DNA from: Bacteroidota bacterium
GTDB lineage: Bacteria; Bacteroidota; Rhodothermia; JANXDC01
Length of the DNA stretch: 64,000 bases
NCBI GenBank assembly: GCA_025998875.1
Contig: AP024675.1
Coordinates: 124,001-188,000 of the forward strand
Direction: 5' to 3'
Shown here piece after piece: positions 1 to 7,746 of the stretch. A model generated the notes under the pieces. It saw only the letters and a list, made by a program, of their open reading frames with translations, was not told where the DNA came from and did not search any database. How positions within the stretch are numbered: position 1 is the stretch's first letter; every line of letters starts with the position of its first letter. The position numbers were made by a program, and so were the translations under genes.

Positions 1-2
1 CA

Positions 3-1250
3 CTCATGGGGCTGGAGCGGGAGTTTGCCATGCTCCGAAGCCGAAACCGAGAGGGATCGGTCTCTGCGCTATATCCGGCCGGGTTGCGCACCTTTATGCT
101 TCTTTCCCTGCTGGGGGCGATGGCGGCTTTTTTGGACCGGGGCATTCCGGGAAGCTATCTGGTCATCCTGGGCGCCGTGGCCCTGCTCACGGCCGCGGCC
201 TACATCATGGTGGCCCGCCAGAGCGGGGAAGCCACCCCCGATGTCGGGGCCACGACGGAAGCAGCCATGCTGGCGGCTTTTCTGATCGGCTCCCTTGTGG
301 GGTTCGGCTTTCGCGGGATCGCCATATCCGGCGCCGTGCTCGTAACGGCGGTTCTGGCCCTCAAACGGCCAGCCCAGCGCCTGGCCGGTTCCCTGGAAGA
401 AGTGGACCTGCTGGCTGGACTGCGTTTTGCCGTGGTAGCCCTGGTGCTGCTGCCTGTACTGCCGGATCGCACCTACGGCCCGCTGGAAGTGCTCAATCCC
501 CGGCAGATCGGGCTCATGGTCACGCTCATTGTCGGGGTCGGGTTTTCTGGCTACGTGCTCGTGCGCTGGATCGGACCCGAGCGGGGGCTGGGCCTGAGCG
601 GGCTTCTGGGCGGTCTGGTATCCAGTACAGCCGTCACGCTCGCCTTCAGCCAGCGCAGCCGAGAGCAAGGGGCACTTTCCCATGCCCTGGCGCTGGGGAT
701 TGTGCTAGCCTGCTCGATCGTATTCGTGCGCCTGCTGGTGATCCTGGGATTCGTTTACGCGCCCCTGGCCAGAGCGCTGGCCCAGCCTCTGTTGATCATG
801 TTCGTTGTGGGTGTCGGGCTCGGGGCGGGGATTTTGTTCTACGAACGGCGTCGGCGACGGCAGGTCTCTTCCACCCCAGCGCGCATGCCGCTTCAGGTGG
901 AGAATCCAGCTCGTCTGTGGCCCGCCATTCAGTTCGCCCTGGTGTATACGGCGGTGCTCCTGCTGGCCAAGGCCGCGCAGACGTACTACGGAAGCCGGGG
1001 GCTGCTGCTGGCCAGCGTGCTGAGTGGGATCACCGATCTGGATGCGATCACGCTCAGTGTAGCCAGTCTGTTTCGCAGCGCCGCGATCGGATTGGAAACC
1101 GCGCGCGCCGCCGTTATCTTGGCGGCCGTAACGAACACACTGGTCAAAATGGGGTTGGTGCTCTTTCTGGGGGGAAGCGAACTCCGCTGGCGCGCCGGTC
1201 CCGTGCTGGCCGGTATTGCGCTGAGCGGGCTTTTGCTCATCCTCCTTTAG
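3..1250 (+). CDS. MgtC/SapB family membrane protein with DUF4010 (5' partial)
   Basis: Polytopic inner-membrane protein of the MgtC/DUF4010 group; the family's transport role is not settled. The first visible residues, GLERE, are the conserved motif that normally lies inside the first MgtC helix region, followed by the AGLRT segment. The true start is therefore upstream of the window, and the ATG at 6 is internal. About 415 residues are visible, with many hydrophobic helices; the DUF4010 half has the SGLLGGLVSSTAVT and SGITDLDAIT segments typical of that domain. The stop overlaps the stop of the opposing propeller gene by 4 bases. The family call is firm; the substrate is unknown. Confidence 0.85.
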   Translation, partial: LMGLEREFAMLRSRNREGSVSALYPAGLRTFMLLSLLGAMAAFLDRGIPGSYLVILGAVALLTAAAYIMVARQSGEATPDVGATTEAAMLAAFLIGSLVGFGFRGIAISGAVLVTAVLALKRPAQRLAGSLEEVDLLAGLRFAVVALVLLPVLPDRTYGPLEVLNPRQIGLMVTLIVGVGFSGYVLVRWIGPERGLGLSGLLGGLVSSTAVTLAFSQRSREQGALSHALALGIVLACSIVFVRLLVILGFVYAPLARALAQPLLIMFVVGVGLGAGILFYERRRRRQVSSTPARMPLQVENPARLWPAIQFALVYTAVLLLAKAAQTYYGSRGLLLASVLSGITDLDAITLSVASLFRSAAIGLETARAAVILAAVTNTLVKMGLVLFLGGSELRWRAGPVLAGIALSGLLLILL

Positions 1251-3316
1251 GGTAGACGCAGCAGCGGGTAGCCGATTTTTCGACCCAGCTCGTCCTCGAT
1301 CACGAGCAGATACCAGCCAGCGGGTATCTGGGCCTGCCAGCTGATCGTGTGCGTTCCGGCAGACAGACCGCCCTCCCAGGCTACGGCCAGGCGGCGCCCC
1401 AGCAGGTCGTAAAACGACAGGCGCAGAAAAGAGGGCTGATCCGTACGAAACCGCACCTGCAGGGTCTGCCGAAAGGGAACGGGATAGACCGCCTCCAGGA
1501 ACAACCCTGACGGGGTCGGAGGGGCTTCCTCCGCGTATGCGGTGCTGATCCGCTCCCGACTGCGCCAGACCCCGGTTCCCTCCGTGCCCAGGAAAAGCGC
1601 CCCATCCGGCGCCACAGCCAGAGCTGAAAGGGTTGGCCGTGCGGGGATGAGCATCAGCTCCCAGCTCTCGCCCCCATCACGGGATACGAACAGCTGTCCG
1701 GACCAGGAGGAGGCGAAGAGCTCACCCGAAGAGCTCAGAGTCAGCGCCAGTATGGGCTCTCTCACCTCTGTCGGACGCCAGGATATGCCCCTGTCAGCAG
1801 AGATGTAGAGCCCTGCCTCCGTGCCCGCATAGAGCCGATCCTGGCGGGCGCTGTAGGCAAGCACGCGAACCTGGCGTCCCTCCACCCCTGCAGCGGGGCT
1901 CCAGGAGAGGCCATAGTCCAACGACCGGTAGGCTCCGGAAGCCGTCCCGGCCACCAGGGCGCCATCGGGAAGCACAAGCAGAGCCAGCGCATCCGGACCG
2001 GAGGAGATCACCTCCCAGTTGAGCCCGCCGTCCAGAGAGCGATACAGGCCACCTTCGGCGCTCACATAGATCCGGTTGCGGGGTCCGGAGGCAATAGCCC
2101 GCACCTGACGGCCCTGAAAGCGCTCAGGCGCGCGGGAGATCCAGATCAACCCATTGGGTCCCAGCTCAAAAAGCCCGGACCCGGCGGTTCCGACCCAGAC
2201 GCGTCCACCGGAGCTTACATGCAGGGCGGTCAGATAGGGCGAAGGGAGTCCTGCCTCCATGAGCGTCCAGGAACGCCCGCCGTCCGCAGATCGGAACAGG
2301 CCCGTACCGAAGGCCAGGGCATAGAGCGAGCCGTCCGGGGCAAAGGCCAGAGCGCGTATACTGGTCGCCACCAGCCCTCCATAGGCCGGCTCCCATCGAA
2401 CCCCTTCGTCCGGAGAACGGTAAAGGCCTGCACCGAACAATCCGGCCAGGAGCGTCCCCTCTTGCGAACGGAGCAGCGCGTGCACGGCCCCACTGCGCAA
2501 GCTCGTGGGGATCCATCGGGCGCTATCCGGAAGCCACAGCCATACCCCCCCACCATCGGTGCCCAGCCACAGGCGACCGTCGGGTTCGGGAAGCAAAGAG
2601 AGCACGTAGGGATTGTTCAGGTTGGCGTTTTGCGCCGTCCAGGTTCTGCCTCCGTCCTGGGAGCGAAAAACGCCCTCGCCGTATAGCCCCAGGTAGCATA
2701 CCCCCCGGTTGCCGAGCTCCAGGAAGGCCACCTCCCGATTCCGCAGATCGAAGACGAGCTCCGGCCAGGTGCGCCCCCCATCCAGGGACCGATACAGGCC
2801 CATACCGGGCACAGCGGCCAGCATGAGCCCGTCGGGGGTGCCCAACAGCGCGCGCACGTTCCGTCCGGAAAGCCCCGCCGGTATCCATCGGGTTCCGTCG
2901 TATCGGAACAGCCCGTCGTCGGTTCCGGCCCACAGGGCGGAACCGGCAAACAGAGACCAGATCGTGCGCTCCTGGAGGCCTGCGGAGGCTTCGGTCCAGC
3001 TACGCCCGCCGTCGGTAGACCGGTATACGGCCCCGTAGGACAGCGCGGCCCAGAGCGTTCCCTGAGCGTCACGCACAAGCTGGCGAATGGCCTTGCCCCG
3101 CAGTTCCGGGGTGGCCTCATGCCAGCTCAGGCCGTCGTTGCGGGAATAGTACACCCCCCCACCCTCGGTTCCGGCCACCAAGGTGCCATCGGGATGAGAG
3201 GCCAGCGTGCGGACCGTACCTCCATAGGGCCCTGCGAGAAACTCCCAGCTCTGGGCCGAAAGCAGGATCGGAACACCCAGAAAGACGAAGAACAGAAGAC
3301 GCCCTGCGCGCTTCAT
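1247..3316 (-). CDS. Secreted beta-propeller (BNR/YCF48-like) protein with T9SS sorting domain
   Basis: 689 residues. An N-terminal signal peptide ends near AQS (about residue 23). The body holds roughly ten repeats ending in S-x-D-G-G-x-S/T-W, the BNR/Asp-box pattern of sortilin/YCF48-like beta-propellers. From about residue 600 there is a C-terminal module starting YPVPF and containing FYDLLGRRLA, matching a type A T9SS sorting domain. It is therefore expected to cross the outer membrane through T9SS and be anchored or released. The ligand is unknown; such propellers usually bind rather than catalyse. Its leader carries an 11-bp inverted repeat (3331-3360). No classical promoter was recognised directly upstream. 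Confidence 0.85.
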   Translation of the reverse strand: MKRAGRLLFFVFLGVPILLSAQSWEFLAGPYGGTVRTLASHPDGTLVAGTEGGGVYYSRNDGLSWHEATPELRGKAIRQLVRDAQGTLWAALSYGAVYRSTDGGRSWTEASAGLQERTIWSLFAGSALWAGTDDGLFRYDGTRWIPAGLSGRNVRALLGTPDGLMLAAVPGMGLYRSLDGGRTWPELVFDLRNREVAFLELGNRGVCYLGLYGEGVFRSQDGGRTWTAQNANLNNPYVLSLLPEPDGRLWLGTDGGGVWLWLPDSARWIPTSLRSGAVHALLRSQEGTLLAGLFGAGLYRSPDEGVRWEPAYGGLVATSIRALAFAPDGSLYALAFGTGLFRSADGGRSWTLMEAGLPSPYLTALHVSSGGRVWVGTAGSGLFELGPNGLIWISRAPERFQGRQVRAIASGPRNRIYVSAEGGLYRSLDGGLNWEVISSGPDALALLVLPDGALVAGTASGAYRSLDYGLSWSPAAGVEGRQVRVLAYSARQDRLYAGTEAGLYISADRGISWRPTEVREPILALTLSSSGELFASSWSGQLFVSRDGGESWELMLIPARPTLSALAVAPDGALFLGTEGTGVWRSRERISTAYAEEAPPTPSGLFLEAVYPVPFRQTLQVRFRTDQPSFLRLSFYDLLGRRLAVAWEGGLSAGTHTISWQAQIPAGWYLLVIEDELGRKIGYPLLRLP

Positions 3317-3330
3317 GAGGCAATCGCATG

Positions 3331-3360
3331 TTTTTGGTCGGGAATTTTACCGACCAAAAA
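3331..3360. repeat. Perfect 11-bp inverted repeat overlapping a stop codon
   Basis: The arms TTTTTGGTCGG (3331-3341) and CCGACCAAAAA (3350-3360) are perfect complements around an 8-base loop. No T run follows the stem on either strand, so it does not look like an ordinary intrinsic terminator. On the minus strand it contains the stop codon (3347-3349) of the upstream 161-residue gene and lies about 15 bases before the ATG of the propeller gene. Confidence 0.75.
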
Positions 3361-3832
3361 CGATGCCGGCCCGTAGCCAGGGCTCGGCAGGGGCACCGAC
3401 CTCGAAGAAGTACCTCGTTCCCTGATTCGAACGCACAATCAGCCGCAAAAAGCCGTCTCCATCCAAGTACGTATCCCCTCGACGGCCAGACCAGGACCAT
3501 GTAGTGGGACCCAGACGCAGTCCCAGGTCGAGATCTACATGCCGGGCCGTTACCCCGGCGCGACGGGCCGCACCCAGTATGCGGAAACCGGCCCCGAAGC
3601 CGATCCCCACGCCGGCCCGCGCACTGGACCAGATGCCCGGGGAGACAAACCCATGCCCCATGATCTCCGCCGTAACGAGCTCTTCGGCCACCGGTACAGC
3701 GAAAACCCCCAGCAGCCCCACTCCCGGCCCGACTCCCCCTCCAAGTTGTACAAACATGCCCGAAGTGGACTGAGCATACAGGGTACCGCTCACAAGAGCC
3801 AGCAATGTCCCCAACAGGATGTGGCGCATCAT
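3347..3832 (-). CDS. Small exported glycine-rich protein, possible outer-membrane barrel
   Basis: 161 residues, not assigned to a family. A clear signal peptide ends at about residue 21 (LYAQS). The mature part is glycine-rich and alternates polar and hydrophobic residues, as in small outer-membrane beta-barrels, but the C-terminus (IVFGR) is not the usual aromatic end. The start ATG at 3832 is preceded by a strong Shine-Dalgarno (AAGGAGGAGC). It lies 12 bases after the upstream membrane-protein gene, so the two are probably cotranscribed. The last codons lie inside the inverted repeat at 3331-3360. Confidence 0.65.
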   Translation of the reverse strand: MMRHILLGTLLALVSGTLYAQSTSGMFVQLGGGVGPGVGLLGVFAVPVAEELVTAEIMGHGFVSPGIWSSARAGVGIGFGAGFRILGAARRAGVTARHVDLDLGLRLGPTTWSWSGRRGDTYLDGDGFLRLIVRSNQGTRYFFEVGAPAEPWLRAGIVFGR

Positions 3833-3844
3833 GCTCCTCCTTTT

Positions 3845-5092
3845 CTATTCCTCTAGCTTCAGATCCCGCCGCAGGGATTCATCCCGCGAAGGTCGCCAGA
3901 TGTATTGATCCAGAAAGTAGTGATGCATGGGAAAACCGATCAGAAAGGCCAGCACCAACTCCCGCGTGCTGAAGGTGCCGAAGAGTTCATGCTGGCTGGT
4001 GAGCACAAGCGGCCCACAGCCGGGATGCACCTCCAGCAAGCAGCCCAGAAACCGAAACACAACGGCCATGGCGATTCCGCAGGCCATGTAGGTCAGAAAA
4101 CTGCGGCTGATCTTGACCGCCAGGCCGAATCGATTCGGATCCACTCCCGGACGATGGTACCGGTTGCGGTGATGAAACCAGACGATGGCGTGGTACTGGA
4201 TGTCGTGGTAGATGGTCACAAAGGCGCTGAAGGCCAGAAGGGGCGCGCTCAGGGCAAGCGAGCTGAAACCGATGAGGCTGTAGAGCGGCAGAAGCGCCAG
4301 AAGAAAGAGCAACTTCGAGCCGTTGAGCGGCAATCCGGCCCGCCATCGCTGGATCTGCCGCAGGAGGAAGACCGCGATGATCGTCAACCACGCCGCCCAG
4401 GCCAGGGCCAGCACGTAATGATCCCAGTGGAGTGCCCCCCAGTAGCCCGAATCCAGGAGCGCAGCCAGCCGTCCCCTCCATCCCGCCTCTGGCAGCACCG
4501 GATAGGCCGGAAACGCCTCCGAGAGCCCCAGCGCCGCGCGGGCCTCTGGATGCCGGATGGCAAAGGCCACAAAAGGAGCCAGCAACCCCACGTAGATCAG
4601 CGCCCGATCGATACGGAAATCCACAGGGTCGGTTTCCCCGCTCTTCCTGCGGTACAGGCTCAGGATCCCGTAGTGCTGACGGACCACATGCCAGTAGGCC
4701 CAGAGGTTGAAGAAGACCAGAAAGGCCAGAAACGGAACCCGATACGCCTCCCATCCAAGCCGGTATCCCAGATAGGAGAGGCCCAGCACGGCCGGACCGA
4801 CCAGAAACCAGGCCAGGCTACCCAGGAGCAATTTCCTGCGGCGCTGCCACTCCTCCCGATCGAAGTACGTGCGGGAATAGGTACCGAAAAAGTGCGGGCT
4901 GTCCAGCAACACCACCCAGAGAAACCAGACCGTGATCATGTCCAGGCCCAGACCGGCGTGCAGGTAGAGGAGCAAATACCCCGCCAGGGCGCCCCCGATA
5001 AACCACAATAGATCGGCGCGCGGGCTAACAATCCAGTGGAACGTGAAGCGCGCCTGCCATCGCTGTAGCGATATGATCCTGTGAACTAGCAT
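3845..5092 (-). CDS. Polytopic membrane protein, function unknown
   Basis: About 415 residues with roughly nine to ten hydrophobic helices. Conserved-looking histidine-rich segments occur between helices (DSPHFFGTYSRTYFD, YWHVVRQHYG, IYHDIQYHAIVWFHHRNRYH, MHHYFLDQYIWRP). Histidine clusters like these recall membrane oxidases, desaturases or metal-binding enzymes, but I do not recognise the family. The ATG at 5092 is chosen over an in-frame codon at 5149 because GGGGGAG lies about 9 bases upstream and a promoter-like TTG-N21-TATTATTT lies at 5149-5118. It is followed by the small exported gene at 12 bases. Confidence 0.7.
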   Translation of the reverse strand: MLVHRIISLQRWQARFTFHWIVSPRADLLWFIGGALAGYLLLYLHAGLGLDMITVWFLWVVLLDSPHFFGTYSRTYFDREEWQRRRKLLLGSLAWFLVGPAVLGLSYLGYRLGWEAYRVPFLAFLVFFNLWAYWHVVRQHYGILSLYRRKSGETDPVDFRIDRALIYVGLLAPFVAFAIRHPEARAALGLSEAFPAYPVLPEAGWRGRLAALLDSGYWGALHWDHYVLALAWAAWLTIIAVFLLRQIQRWRAGLPLNGSKLLFLLALLPLYSLIGFSSLALSAPLLAFSAFVTIYHDIQYHAIVWFHHRNRYHRPGVDPNRFGLAVKISRSFLTYMACGIAMAVVFRFLGCLLEVHPGCGPLVLTSQHELFGTFSTRELVLAFLIGFPMHHYFLDQYIWRPSRDESLRRDLKLEE

Positions 5093-5117
5093 GGGCACAG
5101 CTCCCCCTCTTTTCTGC

Positions 5118-5149
5118 AAATAATAACTAGGCAAACGGCGGGAAGGCAA
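5118..5149 (-). promoter_or_regulatory. Putative Bacteroidota-type promoter for the membrane-protein operon
   Basis: On the minus strand, TTG (5149-5147), a spacer of exactly 21 bases, then TATTATTT (5125-5118, followed by G). Transcription would begin near 5111, ahead of a good Shine-Dalgarno and the ATG at 5092. The -7 element differs from TAnnTTTG by a one-base shift. Confidence 0.5.
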
Positions 5150-5206
5150 CAGGCGGGTTTTTCGGTTCGCCAGAGGCGTATTTTTTACGGCCCCATGCTA
5201 CGCCCT

Positions 5207-6289
5207 ATGACCACACTGGACCGATATCTGGGCCGGCAGGTTGCCGGTGGGTATCTGTTTCTCATCTTCGCCTTTGTGCTCGTCTTCGTCCTGCTCGATT
5301 TTGTCGAGCACCTGGATGATTTCTACGATCGGGCTATTCCTTGGCAGGAGGTTTTTGGCCGCTACTACGCCTCCTATGTACCGGAGATGATCAGGCTGAC
5401 CAGTCCGGCCGCGGTCTTTGTGGCTACCCTTTTTGTGACCAGCCGCTTGGCTCAGCGTTCCGAGCTGATCGCCTTGCGCGCTGCGGGGGTCAGTGCGCTT
5501 CAGCTGCTTCGTCCCTACCTTGTGCTGGGTCTGCTGATCACGGCCTTCATGGAGGTCTTCAACGGCTGGGTCGTACCACAGGCCAACCGGGCCCGGATCG
5601 CTTTTGAGCAGCGCTACTTTTATCGAACCGGTTCGCTGATCGAGGCGGCCAACATTTTCCGGCAAAACAGTCCGAGGAGCTTTCTCGGAATCGGCTACTT
5701 TGACCGTCAGGAGAAGATCGGCTACAGCGTCGTTCTACAGGAGTTCGATCGGCCCTTTGGCACCCTGGTGCGACGGATCGATGCGGCGCGCATGTACTGG
5801 ATCGATTCCCTGCGGATCTGGCGTTTTGAAGAAGTCTACGAACAGCGCTTCGGTCCGGAGGGCATTCGACTCCGAGCGCTTCCTTTCTGGGACACCACCC
5901 TGGCCCTCTCCCCGCGGGATCTGGCCCGTTCCGAGCGCGACGTCGAGCAGATGACCATTCCGGAGGCGAAGGCCTATCTGGAGCTTCTGGAACGCACAGG
6001 GGCCACCTATCTGGATCGGCCGCGGGTGGATTACCACAGCAAGTTCGCCTATCCCGTGGCGAACCTGATTGTGATCCTGCTTGGTTTTCCCCTGGCCTCC
6101 GTGCGCCGACGGGGGGGCATGGCTCTGGCCCTTACGGCCGGATTGCTGCTCAGCTTCGCCTACATGGGCCTGATCAAGCTCTTTGAGCCTTTTGGCTACG
6201 AAGGGGAGCTTGATCCCCGCCTAGTGGTCTGGGCCCCTCACGGGTTTTTCCTGTTGCTGGGCATCGCGCTCCTGTGGCGCTACCGATAG
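5207..6289 (+). CDS. LptF/LptG-family permease of lipopolysaccharide export
   Basis: Inner-membrane permease of the YjgP/YjgQ family, which with LptB extracts LPS from the inner membrane and passes it to the LptC/A bridge. The N-terminal LDRYLGRQ, two early helices, RLAQRSELIALRAAGVS (coupling region) and PQANRAR are typical. A periplasmic beta-jellyroll (about residues 135-260) precedes three to four C-terminal helices. Length (360) is normal. The ATG at 5207 (MTTLDRY) fits family starts; the in-frame ATG at 5195 is the alternative. It is divergent from the membrane-protein operon and ends two bases from mtgA, which points the other way. LptF versus LptG cannot be decided here. Confidence 0.88.
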   Translation: MTTLDRYLGRQVAGGYLFLIFAFVLVFVLLDFVEHLDDFYDRAIPWQEVFGRYYASYVPEMIRLTSPAAVFVATLFVTSRLAQRSELIALRAAGVSALQLLRPYLVLGLLITAFMEVFNGWVVPQANRARIAFEQRYFYRTGSLIEAANIFRQNSPRSFLGIGYFDRQEKIGYSVVLQEFDRPFGTLVRRIDAARMYWIDSLRIWRFEEVYEQRFGPEGIRLRALPFWDTTLALSPRDLARSERDVEQMTIPEAKAYLELLERTGATYLDRPRVDYHSKFAYPVANLIVILLGFPLASVRRRGGMALALTAGLLLSFAYMGLIKLFEPFGYEGELDPRLVVWAPHGFFLLLGIALLWRYR

Positions 6290-6290
6290 G

Positions 6291-6956
6291 CTACCAGCCG
6301 TGTTGCGCCATGCGGCGCAGAATGAGGGCCGAAAGCTGATGCATCCGATGAGGATGACGGCGGTGCGGCGCCGGTAGAATGGCCACCAGCCGGGCGGCCT
6401 GCTCCCGGCTCAGGCGTGCGGCCGAAATCCCGTAGTATCGCCGGGCCGCCTCCTCCATACCGAAGAGGCCCTCTCCGGTCTCCACAATGTTCAGATACAG
6501 CTCCAGGATGCGCTCTTTGCTCAGGCACAGCTCCAGCAGGGGGGCAAGGATCAGCTCCAGCGCCTTGCGCAGGTAACTGCGATGCGTGCACAGGTACAGA
6601 TTCTTGACCAGCTGCTGGGTGATCGTACTCCCCCCGCGCACGATCCGCCCCCGACGCACGTTGCGCTCGTAGGCTTCCCACAGAGCCTCCCAGTCGATAC
6701 CCCAGTGCTCGTAGAAACGGCCATCCTCGGCCGCCACGGCGGCTCGAGGCAGATGTCGGGACATACGCTCCAGGGGCAGAAACGTGTATCGGATCCGGTA
6801 GTCCGTGCGCCCCTTGAGGCGCGCCTCCCAGCGCCGCTGGGCCATAACGGCCGTCTGAAACGGGTCGAGCACATTGAGCAGCAGCATGCCCCCCAGCAAA
6901 ATCAGGAGGCCGCCACCGCCAAGCAGGCCCAGGGCCCGCTTCCACAGGGGCCTCAT
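6291..6956 (-). CDS. mtgA: Monofunctional peptidoglycan transglycosylase
   Basis: GT51 glycosyltransferase that polymerises lipid II into glycan strands at the periplasmic face. One N-terminal transmembrane helix (about residues 10-30) is followed by the GT51 domain with EDGRFYEHWGID (catalytic Glu), RGGSTITQQLVKNL and KERILELYLNIVE. At 221 residues it has the length of MtgA and no transpeptidase domain. It starts 9 bases after greA, so it is probably cotranscribed from the greA promoter and subject to whatever the greA leader does. Confidence 0.93.
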   Translation of the reverse strand: MRPLWKRALGLLGGGGLLILLGGMLLLNVLDPFQTAVMAQRRWEARLKGRTDYRIRYTFLPLERMSRHLPRAAVAAEDGRFYEHWGIDWEALWEAYERNVRRGRIVRGGSTITQQLVKNLYLCTHRSYLRKALELILAPLLELCLSKERILELYLNIVETGEGLFGMEEAARRYYGISAARLSREQAARLVAILPAPHRRHPHRMHQLSALILRRMAQHGW

Positions 6957-6965
6957 AGCGGGGGA

Positions 6966-7445
6966 TTAGGGTCCTCGCTCGATATGCAAGATCTCGTACT
7001 CGATCAATCCGGCCGGGGCGCGCACTACGGCCACATCCCCCACGCGCTTACCCAGAAGCTCCTTGCCGATCGGAGAGGTCACCGAAAGCCTGTTGGCCTT
7101 AAAATCGGCCTCTTCCGGGGATACAAGCGTAATTTCCATCTCCTGTCCGTTCTGCCGGTTGCGGATCCGAACCCGGCTCAGGATGTAGACGCGATCGTTG
7201 GGCAGGTCGTCCTCCTCGATGATGCGGGCATTGAGCAGAATCTCCTCCAGCTTGGCGATACGCATCTCCAGATGGCTCTGCGCTTCCTTGGCCGCGTCGT
7301 ATTCGGAGTTCTCGCTCAGGTCCCCATAGGAGCGGGCCTCCGCGATGCGCTGGGCGATCTCCTGCCGCCCCCGTGTGCGTAGCTCCTGCAGTTCCTGCTT
7401 GAGCTTCTCGTAGCCCTCTCGGGTCAGGTAGACCGGCTTGCTCAT
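6966..7445 (-). CDS. greA: Transcription elongation factor GreA
   Basis: Stimulates RNA polymerase to cleave backtracked RNA. 159 residues: an N-terminal coiled coil with the conserved GDLSENSEYDAAKE tip carrying the acidic residues, then the FKBP-like C-terminal domain with SPIGKELLGK. The ATG at 7445 has AAGGAG eight bases upstream; an in-frame upstream start at 7478 would lie in the leader hairpin and is rejected. Promoter and terminator-like hairpin lie directly upstream (7553-7522 and 7506-7468), suggesting attenuation. First gene of a greA-mtgA unit. Confidence 0.96.
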   Translation of the reverse strand: MSKPVYLTREGYEKLKQELQELRTRGRQEIAQRIAEARSYGDLSENSEYDAAKEAQSHLEMRIAKLEEILLNARIIEEDDLPNDRVYILSRVRIRNRQNGQEMEITLVSPEEADFKANRLSVTSPIGKELLGKRVGDVAVVRAPAGLIEYEILHIERGP

Positions 7446-7467
7446 AGCGCGCACTCCTTCTTGAGGC

Positions 7468-7506
7468 AAAAAAAGCACACCAGCCCTCTCTTATGAGGGC
7501 TGGTGT
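7468..7506 (-). terminator. Terminator-like hairpin in the greA leader (candidate attenuator)
   Basis: Arms ACACCAGCCCTC (read on the minus strand from 7506) and GAGGGCTGGTGT form a perfect 12-bp stem with a 6-base loop (7494-7489). After a GC pair, a run of seven T follows on the minus strand (7474-7468). The orientation fits only minus-strand transcripts: the plus strand has A instead of T before the stem and no T run after it. It lies between the likely greA start site (about 7515) and the greA Shine-Dalgarno, so it would terminate greA transcripts after roughly 45-50 bases unless overridden. Confidence 0.8.
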
Positions 7507-7746
7507 TTCCCGCGTGCGGGACAAAGTTACATCACCCCTCCCCTCGAGGGCAAGCGGAAACGGCCCCACTTGCAGGCACCACCGCCCCATAGGAGGGTCT
7601 AATCGGAGCCAGAAAAGCGGCTCCGGATGGGCACACACAGGCGGCAGGCTTGAGGGAAAACGCTCTGCCCCTACCACCAGGCAGACGTAACCCTGGCGTG
7701 CGGTCCAAGGTCCTTCCCGTGCCATCGGCAGGGAGGGCAAGCGGTC
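7507..7746. other. greA-comM divergent intergenic region
   Basis: No gene seen. The left end holds the greA promoter. No match to TTG-N21-TAnnTTTG was found facing comM, although GGGAGGG lies 14-20 bases before its ATG. Confidence 0.6.
7522..7553 (-). promoter_or_regulatory. Bacteroidota-type promoter of greA
   Basis: On the minus strand, TTG (7553-7551), 21 bases, then TAACTTTG (7529-7522), an exact match to TAnnTTTG. The inferred start is near 7515, nine bases before the leader hairpin. Confidence 0.7.

Noticed and set aside
3905-5011. Long plus-strand open frame opposite the membrane-protein gene
   Set aside because: Its translation is Gln/Arg/Pro-rich without domains, typical of an antisense frame in GC-rich DNA; the minus strand has clear helices and a Shine-Dalgarno.
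7446-7478. Earlier GreA start with 11 extra residues
   Set aside because: It would begin in the leader hairpin; AAGGAG directly precedes the ATG at 7445.
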